Assembly: GCF_028649655.1 (NCBI RefSeq)
Contig: NZ_JAQSLN010000004.1
Location: forward strand, 186,001 to 250,000
DNA length: 64,000 nt
Source: Halobacteriovorax sp. GB3
GTDB lineage: Bacteria; Bdellovibrionota; Bacteriovoracia; Bacteriovoracales; Bacteriovoracaceae
Direction: 5' to 3'
Below the pieces are notes generated by a model. It searched no databases, was not told where the DNA came from, and saw only the letters and a program-made list of their open reading frames with translations. Position numbers and translations under genes: made by a program. Positions within the stretch are counted from its first letter, which is position 1, and every line of letters starts with the position of its first letter. Below are positions 31,444-40,030 of this stretch, piece after piece.

Positions 31444-32316
31444 TTACTGATTATTTATTGATGTAATCATTTTGGGTAAATAGTCATCTATGGCCTCTAG
31501 TTTGATCCCGAGGCTTTCTAGATTTGAACAATCCATATACCAATCTTCAGCAATATTATAAGGAGAGCTATTTTCCTCTGTTTGTGTTTTTGCCAACACA
31601 AACGGCGTACCAACAATTGTACTTATACGCTCATTTAAATCTTTAAGACTAATAGGATCTGAACTTGCGACATTGATTGGGCCAGAGAATTCAATCTTAC
31701 TTAATTCATTCAGTGCTTTTGCTGCATCATCAGCAGAGATAAATGAGATCTTAGATTCAAGGTTAGTAAAATAGATCGGTTCTTGTTTTTTAATTCTATT
31801 CACATGAAACTGAAGCCTTCCTGTTGCATCCTTTTCATCTAAGACGATTGGAAACCTAACTGCTGTTACAGGAAACTTTGCATATCGATAAAAGGATACT
31901 TCGGCCTGTCTTTTTGCTTCTCCATAATTACTATCTACCGTTTCTTTTGTCTGAAACGAGAAGTTTAAAGGATCAAAAAGTCTTTCTTTGATTGAACGAC
32001 CATAAACGTTATAGGCCGACATACTAGAAGTAAAAATATATTTTTTAGCTTTTCCGTTGAAGACATCACAAGCAAGCTTCGCTTGATCGTAATCAAAACA
32101 AGATTGATCAAAGACAACATCATAACTTTCAACAATTGCTTTTTCTAAAGATGATCTATCATGCCTATCACACTTGATCCTACTAACTTGATCACCAAGC
32201 CCATCATCCAGATTTCCTCTATTAAGCAATGTTACTTGATTGCCTTCATTCAATAATACTTGAACTAATTTTTTTCCAAAGTAGTGATTACCACCTAAAA
32301 CTAACACTTTTCTCAT
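31444..32316 (-). CDS. NAD(P)-dependent epimerase/dehydratase (extended SDR)
   Basis: The N-terminal dinucleotide motif VLVLGGNHYFGKKLVQVLL is an atypical GGxxxxG, as in the isoflavone-reductase and RNA-binding atypical SDRs. FTSSMSAYNVYG and SNYGEAKRQAE resemble the S/YxxxK active site. It has 290 residues. The ATG six bases after GAGG is chosen over one that touches it. The substrate is not determinable. It is followed by a 33-residue secreted peptide and a cupin on the same strand. Confidence 0.82.
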   Translation of the reverse strand: MRKVLVLGGNHYFGKKLVQVLLNEGNQVTLLNRGNLDDGLGDQVSRIKCDRHDRSSLEKAIVESYDVVFDQSCFDYDQAKLACDVFNGKAKKYIFTSSMSAYNVYGRSIKERLFDPLNFSFQTKETVDSNYGEAKRQAEVSFYRYAKFPVTAVRFPIVLDEKDATGRLQFHVNRIKKQEPIYFTNLESKISFISADDAAKALNELSKIEFSGPINVASSDPISLKDLNERISTIVGTPFVLAKTQTEENSSPYNIAEDWYMDCSNLESLGIKLEAIDDYLPKMITSINNQ

Positions 32317-32338
32317 ATTCATCCTCGGAACACTTATT

Positions 32339-33520
32339 TTAATTTCTCATTCGATTAGCACGACTCGCTTCTTCAACATAAGTTCGAACTCGCGATATTG
32401 ATCCGATCGGAAGGTTTTCTAAATTCGCATGAACACGCGTATTGATATATCTATCAGAACAATCTCTAACCGGAGAATTCTTAGGCACTTGAATTCTCGC
32501 TACCGTATAGAAAGGAAGAACCGATTCAGGCCATTCTAGTCCACCATTTTCGATCCAATCGGTATTGGACCACTGTCTATATTTTCTAGCTTTAAACTTT
32601 GTACTCTTTCTAAGTTGTGTTCTATTGAAAAATTGTAATTTAACATCAAAGCATATAGTCCCTTCATTGGCCCTTCTAACGATATCTTCTTGCAAATAAT
32701 TACTATTATTTGACATGTCCTTTGAGCTTGTAACCCTAGAACAAGGTTCTGCTTTTAATTTTACAATATCAATTGGTGACATAGTTGATGTCATTCCATG
32801 TGTATAAGGAATATTAGACCAATAGCTAGAATCAGCAAGACTAGTAATATTCTCTTGTTCACTATTAGCTCCACCAATCGCACTTAGGCCGGATACAATT
32901 TCATTAAGAAAAAGTGGATTTGGAAGATAGGTAATGTCCTTATAAACGAGAAGATTTGCCGTTTTAACAACTTCATAAAAGCCTTTGATTCCACCATTTG
33001 AGAATCCAGGCGTAGAGTTCATCATAAAATCTTGTCGCCCAATTTCGACGAAATCATCAATTGGTAAATTATAGACAGAAAAAGAGAGACCTCTAACATC
33101 TCCAACTTTATCACTTTGCTTTCTTCCCATACCATCGGCATTGGCAAGTCTCACAGATGTTGAATAAAGACCGTCACTTTTAAACAACCCCTGCTTTAAT
33201 CGATTAATTAACTTTTCAGAATAAGCAAATTGAGATTGTAAATCATTAGCTGAGAACACTTGGAAATCACCGTCAAAGCATTGCCCTTTTGCATGCGTCC
33301 CTCGATTCAAACTGCTATCAGCATTACGATTTCTTATAGCGAAATTATTAAATATTTTAATAAGGTCTTCTTGAATAGTCTTTTCATCATCTCTAGGAGC
33401 TTCATAAGCTTTTATAAGAGGGATGGAATTTAAGATATCAATATTTTTACTATTAAGACCCGCGTGTGCATTTAAAGACACGAAGGCCAAAACCGATAGC
33501 CCCATCAAAGAGATGTTCAT
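32339..33520 (-). CDS. Secreted catalase-fold haem protein (catalase-related)
   Basis: The protein has a signal peptide (ISLMGLSVLAFVSLNAHA). Catalase-like landmarks follow: SSLNRGTHAKGQCFDGDFQVF, where RGxHAKG holds the distal histidine; LYSTSVRLANADG; GDVRGLSFSVYNL; and RQDFMMNSTPGF. It has 393 residues, shorter than true catalases. The usual proximal RxFxYxDTxxxR motif is not obvious, so it may be a SrpA-like catalase relative. The ATG with GAGGAAATT upstream is the clear start. It could detoxify peroxides in the periplasm. Confidence 0.75.
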   Translation of the reverse strand: MNISLMGLSVLAFVSLNAHAGLNSKNIDILNSIPLIKAYEAPRDDEKTIQEDLIKIFNNFAIRNRNADSSLNRGTHAKGQCFDGDFQVFSANDLQSQFAYSEKLINRLKQGLFKSDGLYSTSVRLANADGMGRKQSDKVGDVRGLSFSVYNLPIDDFVEIGRQDFMMNSTPGFSNGGIKGFYEVVKTANLLVYKDITYLPNPLFLNEIVSGLSAIGGANSEQENITSLADSSYWSNIPYTHGMTSTMSPIDIVKLKAEPCSRVTSSKDMSNNSNYLQEDIVRRANEGTICFDVKLQFFNRTQLRKSTKFKARKYRQWSNTDWIENGGLEWPESVLPFYTVARIQVPKNSPVRDCSDRYINTRVHANLENLPIGSISRVRTYVEEASRANRMRN

Positions 33521-33629
33521 AATTTCCTCGCAAATAATATGACGATAAATACGTTCAAATCTTAGCAATGAATTTGAAATCACGAAGTGGAATTGAAATG
33601 ATTTCTATTGAATGTCTATTATTTAGACA

Positions 33630-33658
33630 AAAAAGGCCTTCATTTTGAAGGCCTTTTT
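33630..33658. terminator. Strong bidirectional terminator
   Basis: AAAAAGGCCTTC and GAAGGCCTTTTT form a perfect 12-bp stem with a five-base loop, downstream of the minus-strand gene for the 811-residue secreted protein. Confidence 0.85.
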
Positions 33659-33693
33659 ATATATTATTCTAATTAGTTAACTTTAAATGAGTC

Positions 33694-36129
33694 TCATTTG
33701 CATCTTTTTCTACCTCTTAGCCAAGGTTTCGATTTGGAGTTCACGCGCAGTTCATTTTCAAAGTGCATTTGCGCTTCACTTAAGATGGAGTTCATATTTA
33801 AGTTAGAATGAAAGGCCAATTGAGATGCTTTTTGAAAACGTTTAAAAAAATATTTATCTTCTAAACTTACTTTTACGCCGAGAATTTTACAATAGAGATT
33901 TTCTAATTGGGATTTAAATTGATCGAGCCTTTCTATTCCCATTAAAAATCTTCCATATGAAGGATTTTCAACATAGGGAGTTGTACCATTTTTAAAGCTC
34001 TCTACTTCATAAACCATTCCATTTTCAATTTCGCCATTACCCATCGGAACTCGAATCGCTCCATAGGGTAATTTAAAATGACTCGCTAATTCTTTATTTA
34101 AGAATTGCTGAACTAAATTTTTATCATTTTTATGATTAGTGACAATAGCAACCTGTTTCTTAAAAGCATCAGACATAGTGTCTTTAGATTCTGCTGTTTC
34201 AATATCGTCTACGACATTATCGAAAATTTCTTTATATGACGGATAATCCTTTTGACATATTGGATATAAAGCTAGGATTGACCCCTCTTTTGGAGTAAGG
34301 GCCGGGTTTTCATGACCTGATAGCCACGTTTGAGCTTCAGAAAAAAGTCGACTTTGGTTGATACTATGTTCAGTAACTGCCTTAGAAAGTTTAATCTGAT
34401 CACAACCAGAGACATCGGCATTAGTACTTTTACCTACGGTACAGCCAAGTGATCTTGCTGTGTAGTACATCTTTGTATTTAAGGCAATATACTTTTGTTT
34501 CCAATCATTGAAACCAGTTGCAGGGCATGCATAAGAGTCCTTAGCATTAGGATTGAAAACACTTGATTCCCAGTCTAACTCAAACTTATTAAAATTCTTG
34601 AACGCTGGGGTCACAAGACCATTTTTTGTTATTGATCTTGGTTTAAAATTTGCTTGATGACCTCTTTGAGTTATAGAAATATTTCCTGAAACAAGCTCTC
34701 CATTTGTATCAAGATTAGCAGTAAAAAATGCTGAAAACCTAGTCCCATCTTTGGCCTTTCCGGCATTAAATACTGCATTATTAATGTAAAGTCCTGCGGC
34801 ATTCTTGGCAGATTTTCGATCCGATGATGTAATTAACTTTTTTACCATAGGATGATTATCTGTTAAATTTCTTAACGTAATACGTGTTGTACAAATATTT
34901 AAATCATCTCTCCCAGCTTGCTTAAAAACATAACATTCAAAAGAAAAGTCACTTGAAATACCACACTCTCTCGCCTTTCTTTCAAGGAATGAACCATAAG
35001 GCCTAGAAACTCTTTTTTGCTCATCATAACAACCCTGAAGAATACATCTGTTAAATTTTTGATGAATATCACCTCTTTCTTCATGGTAAAAATTAGAGTT
35101 TCCATTTTGAGAAAAGTGAAGCGTTTCAGGAGGACCTGATAGAGGACAAAAACTAGACATTTTTTCGCCTGTTAAACTTGTTTGGAGATGATTATTCCCA
35201 TAGCCATTAAGTCCCCTTTTACACCCACTGGCAAGAGACTCTAAATTCCCCTTATCTCTAGCTTCAGCAGCACAAGCAATTCTCTTTCCATAATCTCTCT
35301 CTGTTTGACAGTCTCTCTCTCTATTTTTCGTTTTTAGGTCTATTTCAAAGCATTTAAAGTCCTTATGGCCACGAAGAGAGTTTATACACTGATCAATTCT
35401 ATAGTGAACACTTTGATTAAAAGCGAGTTCAAGCTTTGCATAGTCATAAACCTTCCCCTCTCCACAAAAAGGTTTATCCCTATAAGAAGCATACTTACTA
35501 ACTGGGGATGATATAATTTCTTCGTGAGTTGGATATCGAAACTCTAAAGTAACAGATTGATTATTAGATTTAGAGTCAAAAGATTTCTCCTGATAACCAG
35601 TACATTTTTTAGCGTTCTTTTTAGATTTATTTGAAGCTTCTTTTTTAAAAAACTTTTGAAGAGATGAAAGACTCTTTCCTCTATAATACAATTCGAATAA
35701 GTTATTTATAAAGTATGGATCCTGGTCCTCTCTTTTGATACCAATAATTGAACAGTATGATTTATGTAAATCATTGTAATGTTCTAAAATGGTTTTCCCA
35801 CCCTTAACACTTCTACAATTAGTACCTTGTTGATTGCTAGGACTTTTGTAAGTCTTCTTATAAGTATTTACATCTTTAAGGACTTTGAATAAATCAATAT
35901 CTCCAGCTAAGAATTGTCTTACGTGCACCTGATAGAGATCTTTAAATGGTCCACCAAGTGCGTTCCATGTTTTTCCTTGCATAGAAATATCTGGTCTTTC
36001 CCCAAACGCTTCACAATAAATATCTGCAATGATCGTTCTTTTTTTAATAACATCATCCAGAGCACTATTGGCACTCGTCACATCTATTGAAAGTATAATA
36101 AAGCATAGTGAGAAAAGAAATCTCTTCAT
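33694..36129 (-). CDS. Large secreted protein with repeated Y-C-x-x-x-G modules, unknown function
   Basis: The protein has 811 residues. A signal peptide (cleavage near TSANS) is followed by a module seen three times: IADIYCEAFGERPDI (residues about 33-47), LHKSYCSIIGIKREDQDPYFINNLFELYYRG (about 115-150) and LENLYCKILGVKVSLEDKYFFKRFQKAS (about 745-775), each a helix with a YC pair and a D-x-YF. The middle is rich in cysteines and charged residues. It is probably secreted or surface-attached. It is preceded on the same strand by a MopE-like protein gene. No catalytic motif is recognised. Confidence 0.7.
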   Translation of the reverse strand: MKRFLFSLCFIILSIDVTSANSALDDVIKKRTIIADIYCEAFGERPDISMQGKTWNALGGPFKDLYQVHVRQFLAGDIDLFKVLKDVNTYKKTYKSPSNQQGTNCRSVKGGKTILEHYNDLHKSYCSIIGIKREDQDPYFINNLFELYYRGKSLSSLQKFFKKEASNKSKKNAKKCTGYQEKSFDSKSNNQSVTLEFRYPTHEEIISSPVSKYASYRDKPFCGEGKVYDYAKLELAFNQSVHYRIDQCINSLRGHKDFKCFEIDLKTKNRERDCQTERDYGKRIACAAEARDKGNLESLASGCKRGLNGYGNNHLQTSLTGEKMSSFCPLSGPPETLHFSQNGNSNFYHEERGDIHQKFNRCILQGCYDEQKRVSRPYGSFLERKARECGISSDFSFECYVFKQAGRDDLNICTTRITLRNLTDNHPMVKKLITSSDRKSAKNAAGLYINNAVFNAGKAKDGTRFSAFFTANLDTNGELVSGNISITQRGHQANFKPRSITKNGLVTPAFKNFNKFELDWESSVFNPNAKDSYACPATGFNDWKQKYIALNTKMYYTARSLGCTVGKSTNADVSGCDQIKLSKAVTEHSINQSRLFSEAQTWLSGHENPALTPKEGSILALYPICQKDYPSYKEIFDNVVDDIETAESKDTMSDAFKKQVAIVTNHKNDKNLVQQFLNKELASHFKLPYGAIRVPMGNGEIENGMVYEVESFKNGTTPYVENPSYGRFLMGIERLDQFKSQLENLYCKILGVKVSLEDKYFFKRFQKASQLAFHSNLNMNSILSEAQMHFENELRVNSKSKPWLRGRKRCK

Positions 36130-36212
36130 ATCAAAGTCCTTAAATATCAGAAGTACTCATTAATTCTATCTAATATGTCAGTATAATCAATTGTAACCTG
36201 ATTCTGCCTTAC

Positions 36213-37613
36213 CTAATAATAAACGGGGTCATCAATAGTACCACCGGCCCATTTATCACAACGAAGAAGTGCTTCACAATTTTCATAATCAGCAGTGTAA
36301 TTGGTATAAACGGCTCTACTTTTATAACCTTTCACTCCCGAATAATTACCGCACTTATCTACAATAGTATTATTTGAAGAATTTGGTTCCTTAGAAAAAT
36401 GTCGTGAACATACGTGACATTTTTTTATGGCATCAGCAAAAGAGTTCTCAGATTCAGACCTTGAGAAGCACAGAAATTTCCTCTCCCTTTTGGTAGAACT
36501 TGCCCAAAGAGGAAAACGATTTCCATATGATTCGCAAAGCTTTGGGAATCTAAAGACATTTACATCATGTTTTGTTGAAGCAATCAAACATTTATCAGTA
36601 CAAATTCCCATACGTCCTCGTGAATCAACTTTTAAGCAATAGTTCTTATAAGATTGTACATCGTCTAATTCTCCATTACAGTCATTATCTAATCCGTCTT
36701 TCTTTTTTGGATCAAACTCACGACCCTCTTGTTTATAATTTACAGAACATTTGTTGCGGTAAGTTCCAACACGTTTTCCTTCTATTTCGACAGCATACTC
36801 TCGACTATCATAGCCCTTCTTCATAACATTTGAGTTATAGTAAAACGGTCTTTCAAAACAAAGATCAACAACTCTAGAGCAAAAGCTTACACCATTTTTA
36901 ATTGAACAATCTTCATCGCGAATCGAAACATCCATGGGAATTTCATAGGGAGAGGGATCATTTGATGAAAAGCCAGATTTCATAGTGATTTTTTGCTCTC
37001 CATTAAAATATTTCTTCGTAACGATCTTAACTTTACAGCTTTGACCTAGAAAGTTTGAAGCATCAGCATTTCTATCAATAACAATTCGTTGATCACTAGT
37101 AAATGACACCTCCTCATTATTCTCTTTAGTAATAACGAGCGGGTACACCTTCGCTAAGGAATCACTATTAACATGACCACTTAAAACATCAATTGAGCCG
37201 TCACAATTCAAATCTATTGGTCCAACAAGACCGTCATATGGCATTGCGAATAGTTTCTCATCACATTTTAAAAGTGTACTTCTATCATAAAGAACGACTA
37301 ACTCTCCTCGATTTCCGATTCCCTTTACAACTAAATTCAAATGACCATTTCCATAAAAAGACTTTTCAAAGAATACTTTTTCATTTCTAATAGATCGATC
37401 AACTCTGAACTCTCCACTACTTGATTCGATACAATCATTTTCATTACATAGAAAAATTTTACCAAATTTAAAAGAATGCCCAGACACACGATCCCAGGAG
37501 ATATTAAAATCCGTTTTATTTCGTTTATGATCTATTTGTACATTTGATAAGAGTGTAGAAGCAAATACTGAGAAGTTAGTACAAGCTATGAGTATTATCA
37601 TGATACGTAACAT
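36213..37613 (-). CDS. Secreted protein with a MopE-type DGLDNDCNG metal-binding motif
   Basis: The protein has 466 residues. It has a signal peptide (cleavage near VFAS) and a beta-rich N-terminal half with scattered cysteine pairs. It carries FDPKKKDGLDNDCNGELDD, the calcium- or copper-binding motif typical of MopE-related and other surface proteins of Myxococcota/Bdellovibrionota. A second, degenerate LNCDGSIDVL occurs earlier (about residue 134). A cysteine-rich C-terminus follows (KCHVCSRHF, KCGNYSG, CEALLRCDKW). It is upstream of the 811-residue secreted protein gene on the same strand. Confidence 0.75.
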   Translation of the reverse strand: MLRIMIILIACTNFSVFASTLLSNVQIDHKRNKTDFNISWDRVSGHSFKFGKIFLCNENDCIESSSGEFRVDRSIRNEKVFFEKSFYGNGHLNLVVKGIGNRGELVVLYDRSTLLKCDEKLFAMPYDGLVGPIDLNCDGSIDVLSGHVNSDSLAKVYPLVITKENNEEVSFTSDQRIVIDRNADASNFLGQSCKVKIVTKKYFNGEQKITMKSGFSSNDPSPYEIPMDVSIRDEDCSIKNGVSFCSRVVDLCFERPFYYNSNVMKKGYDSREYAVEIEGKRVGTYRNKCSVNYKQEGREFDPKKKDGLDNDCNGELDDVQSYKNYCLKVDSRGRMGICTDKCLIASTKHDVNVFRFPKLCESYGNRFPLWASSTKRERKFLCFSRSESENSFADAIKKCHVCSRHFSKEPNSSNNTIVDKCGNYSGVKGYKSRAVYTNYTADYENCEALLRCDKWAGGTIDDPVYY

Positions 37614-37642
37614 ATTCGACCTCCATGTCTTTTTCTAATTTT

Positions 37643-38512
37643 TTAAATCGTTGTTGGAATCCTTCCAGAGATTAACGATGTTTTACTTTTCAAAAATTTA
37701 TTATTTTCTAAATCAAAAGCAAATTTGACTAAAATTGATTGAGCAAGTTTGGCCTTCGTTCCATTTAGATAATGACAGTGAACCCTTAACCATAGTGTTA
37801 TTGGAATGTATTTAGTATCAGCTTTTCTAAAAGAGAAACTGGACTGATAAACATTAAGAACCTCTAGATGTTTATTCTTTTCGACTAAGTTTAAAGAAGG
37901 CTTCGTACAACTAATTTCCCCCTCTAAAAGAGAGCTGATATTTATAATCTCATCTTCCAAGACAAAGTGTGCCTTTCCCTTTTTTCCATGCTCATAATAG
38001 ATGACACCTTTAACACTCTCATCAATGACTTCACCTGTATTTTTAATCATTGATCGAATTTGTGAAGCGACATTAACACCGAGAAGATCTAAAAATTGAT
38101 GGTTCTCTTCTCCAACCTGATGCCCTAACTCGTGCACTAATAAACCGATTGACTCAGCAAGCCCAAATGACTTCAACTTATCTAAATTTATATAAATTTT
38201 TGCACCAGGAGTAAGTTCAGTAATAGCGAGTTTTTCAATACCATCTACTGAAAAGAATTTGTCACGATTCTTTTTGAAAACAAGTAAATCCTGTACTCTA
38301 TGTTCCGCTAAAACATTGGAGAGAATCTTCTTAACAATATCAGTCTGTTTCTGATCGAGGTAACACTTACTTCCATTGCTACAATAACTTAAATATTTGT
38401 CTAAATTTTTTGCTGCAAAATAAACTGTTCTCGTTGATATATCACCACCATTACCAACTTTGCCCTCTGCAAAGACAGTAAAACTGATAAAAAATAAAAT
38501 TAGATATCTCAT
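37643..38512 (-). CDS. Secreted VGNGG protein with HELGHQ metallopeptidase motif (pair 2)
   Basis: The protein has a signal peptide (cleavage near VFAE), then KVGNGGDISTR right at the mature N-terminus. Residues of about 130-145 read SIGLLVHELGHQVGEENHQF, a complete HExxH helix in the position where the pair 1 protein has AGLIVHEVIY. It has 289 residues. It begins four bases inside the end of the TIGR02147 gene (ATGA). It is probably a periplasmic protease or structural relative; the function is unknown. Confidence 0.82.
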   Translation of the reverse strand: MRYLILFFISFTVFAEGKVGNGGDISTRTVYFAAKNLDKYLSYCSNGSKCYLDQKQTDIVKKILSNVLAEHRVQDLLVFKKNRDKFFSVDGIEKLAITELTPGAKIYINLDKLKSFGLAESIGLLVHELGHQVGEENHQFLDLLGVNVASQIRSMIKNTGEVIDESVKGVIYYEHGKKGKAHFVLEDEIINISSLLEGEISCTKPSLNLVEKNKHLEVLNVYQSSFSFRKADTKYIPITLWLRVHCHYLNGTKAKLAQSILVKFAFDLENNKFLKSKTSLISGRIPTTI

Positions 38513-39360
38513 TGCTTAGACTCCGTGAGTGGAAAGAATTGCATATTAAACATATAAACTTCATCTGCATCATCGGACTCTATTAAAGCAGATATTCGAT
38601 CTTGAAACTCATCAATTAATTTCTTTGCTTCAGCTATTTTTTCTTTTTTTATAGCAATCGTTGATGAACAGATATGCCTTTTTTCAACAGGTGTTTTGTA
38701 GAGAGACTTTACACCTCTAGTAATCGCGCCTTCATGAAACGACTTAATGGCATCGCTAGGAAAATCTAGAGGTGGTGTATATCGATTTCTAAGTACACGA
38801 GCTTTTCTTTGTCCATCTTCTTGATTTATTTCGATCAATTCTAGTTTTTCAAGATTCGAATAAATTTTCTCAATGTATTCAGTTCCCATATTCAAAGAGA
38901 ATCGATTCTTAATCCATGATGGGCAGAGTTTAAAATCATTTAATCTAACGGCTTCCCTCAATGCATAAGAATGCCAATTTGAAATCAATTCAAATTGAGC
39001 GATATCAAGGGTATAAAAGCTTTCTTTATTAGCTTTCTTTTTCAGAGATTCTAGAATTTCATTTTTTTTGAAAACATCTTTTTCTTTTTTTAATCTTACT
39101 AGATCTCTGTAATAGCTCTCCTCTTCTGAGTTAAATTTAAAGGCCTCTATAAACTTTTGATTGATTAATTCACCTGGATTACGCTGACCATTTAAAATTT
39201 TAGTTAGAGAAGATGTGTCTTTGAGACCTAGTTGACTGGAGAACTGACTAACACTAAAGCTAGATTTATTTTTTTTCTTCCCATTAATATAACTTCTAAT
39301 AAAGACTCTATAATCTGAGAAATTGAAAATTGATAAGTCGTCCATAACAACAAAGTCCAT
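38509..39360 (-). CDS. TIGR02147-family regulator (pair 2)
   Basis: An N-terminal helix-turn-helix (FSVSQFSSQLGLKDTSSLTKILNGQRNPGE) is followed by FNSEEESYYRDLVRLKK and the family's central and C-terminal conserved segments: IYSNLEKLELIEINQEDG, SFHEGAITRGVKSL, KRHICSSTIAIKKEKIAEAKKLIDEF and the closing MQFFPLTE. It has 283 residues. It is coupled to the VGNGG gene downstream; in pair 1 the order is reversed. A candidate operator lies about 70 bp upstream. Confidence 0.88.
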   Translation of the reverse strand: MDFVVMDDLSIFNFSDYRVFIRSYINGKKKNKSSFSVSQFSSQLGLKDTSSLTKILNGQRNPGELINQKFIEAFKFNSEEESYYRDLVRLKKEKDVFKKNEILESLKKKANKESFYTLDIAQFELISNWHSYALREAVRLNDFKLCPSWIKNRFSLNMGTEYIEKIYSNLEKLELIEINQEDGQRKARVLRNRYTPPLDFPSDAIKSFHEGAITRGVKSLYKTPVEKRHICSSTIAIKKEKIAEAKKLIDEFQDRISALIESDDADEVYMFNMQFFPLTESKQ

Positions 39361-39426
39361 ACAAAAAGTTTAGTAAACGAGTTATAGATCTATCAAATAT
39401 ATTTTGGGCAGAAAAGTTAATTTTCG

Positions 39427-39442
39427 TGGGCAAGCCTGCCCA
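39427..39442. promoter_or_regulatory. GC-rich palindrome upstream of TIGR02147 pair 2
   Basis: TGGGCA-AGCC-TGCCCA is a perfect 6-bp inverted repeat in an AT-rich gap. A half-site TTTGGGCAG lies 20 bp closer to the gene. It is a candidate autoregulatory operator. Confidence 0.4.
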
Positions 39443-39648
39443 AGCAATTGTTCAACCATGTGTCATTTAGTGTTTTTTTGACATGTTTCAATTTTCTTAA
39501 GACATCAAAAACAAATTCTCTCTACAAATAACAAATATCTGTTTTCGTCATGTACTTAGACAGAGAATAAATCTTTTCATTGTTTAGAAACATTTGATTC
39601 GGCCTGTAGTAAAAAGTCTCTATTAGACATAAACCAGGAGTCATTAAT

Positions 39649-39996
39649 ATGAAAAAAATGTTAATTCTAGTTCTTTCACTTACTGCACTATCAGCAATTG
39701 CTACCGATTATAAGTACTATCACATGCCATCAAAAAAAGAGCACGTTCTCTTTCAACTAGAGCGTTGTGCTAGAACTTACACAACAAAAGACGATACACT
39801 AAAGTATCACTACACTCGTTGGTTTAATACTTGTATTGAAAGATACCTTGAAGATGTAGAGAGATTTGGAATCACTAAAGATGAAATTAGAGCTGCTGTA
39901 TATACAGGTTCACATCAAGATGAAGAAGAATCAGCAAAAGAAGAAGAGAAAGCTCGTTTTTTAGAAGAGCTTAACGAAATTCGTCAATCTAGATAA
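39649..39996 (+). CDS. Small exported protein with acidic/basic helical tail, unknown function
   Basis: The protein has 115 residues. A signal peptide (cleavage near AIATD) is followed by a helical part with a cysteine pair (ERCARTY and NTCIERY) and a strongly charged C-terminus (HQDEEESAKEEEKARFLEEL) that is probably a helix or coiled coil. AGGAGTCATTA precedes the ATG. It is monocistronic with its own terminator. No family is recognised. Confidence 0.7.
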   Translation: MKKMLILVLSLTALSAIATDYKYYHMPSKKEHVLFQLERCARTYTTKDDTLKYHYTRWFNTCIERYLEDVERFGITKDEIRAAVYTGSHQDEEESAKEEEKARFLEELNEIRQSR

Positions 39997-40005
39997 TTCT
40001 CATAT

Positions 40006-40030
40006 GGCCGAATTTCAATTCGGCCTTTTT
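40006..40030. terminator. Bidirectional terminator
   Basis: GGCCGAAT and ATTCGGCC form a perfect stem with a TTCA loop and a T-run, between convergent genes. Confidence 0.85.

Noticed and set aside
7766-39360. The two TIGR02147 pairs as one duplicated locus
   Set aside because: Gene order is reversed between the pairs and the exported partners share only short motifs, so a simple recent duplication is not supported.
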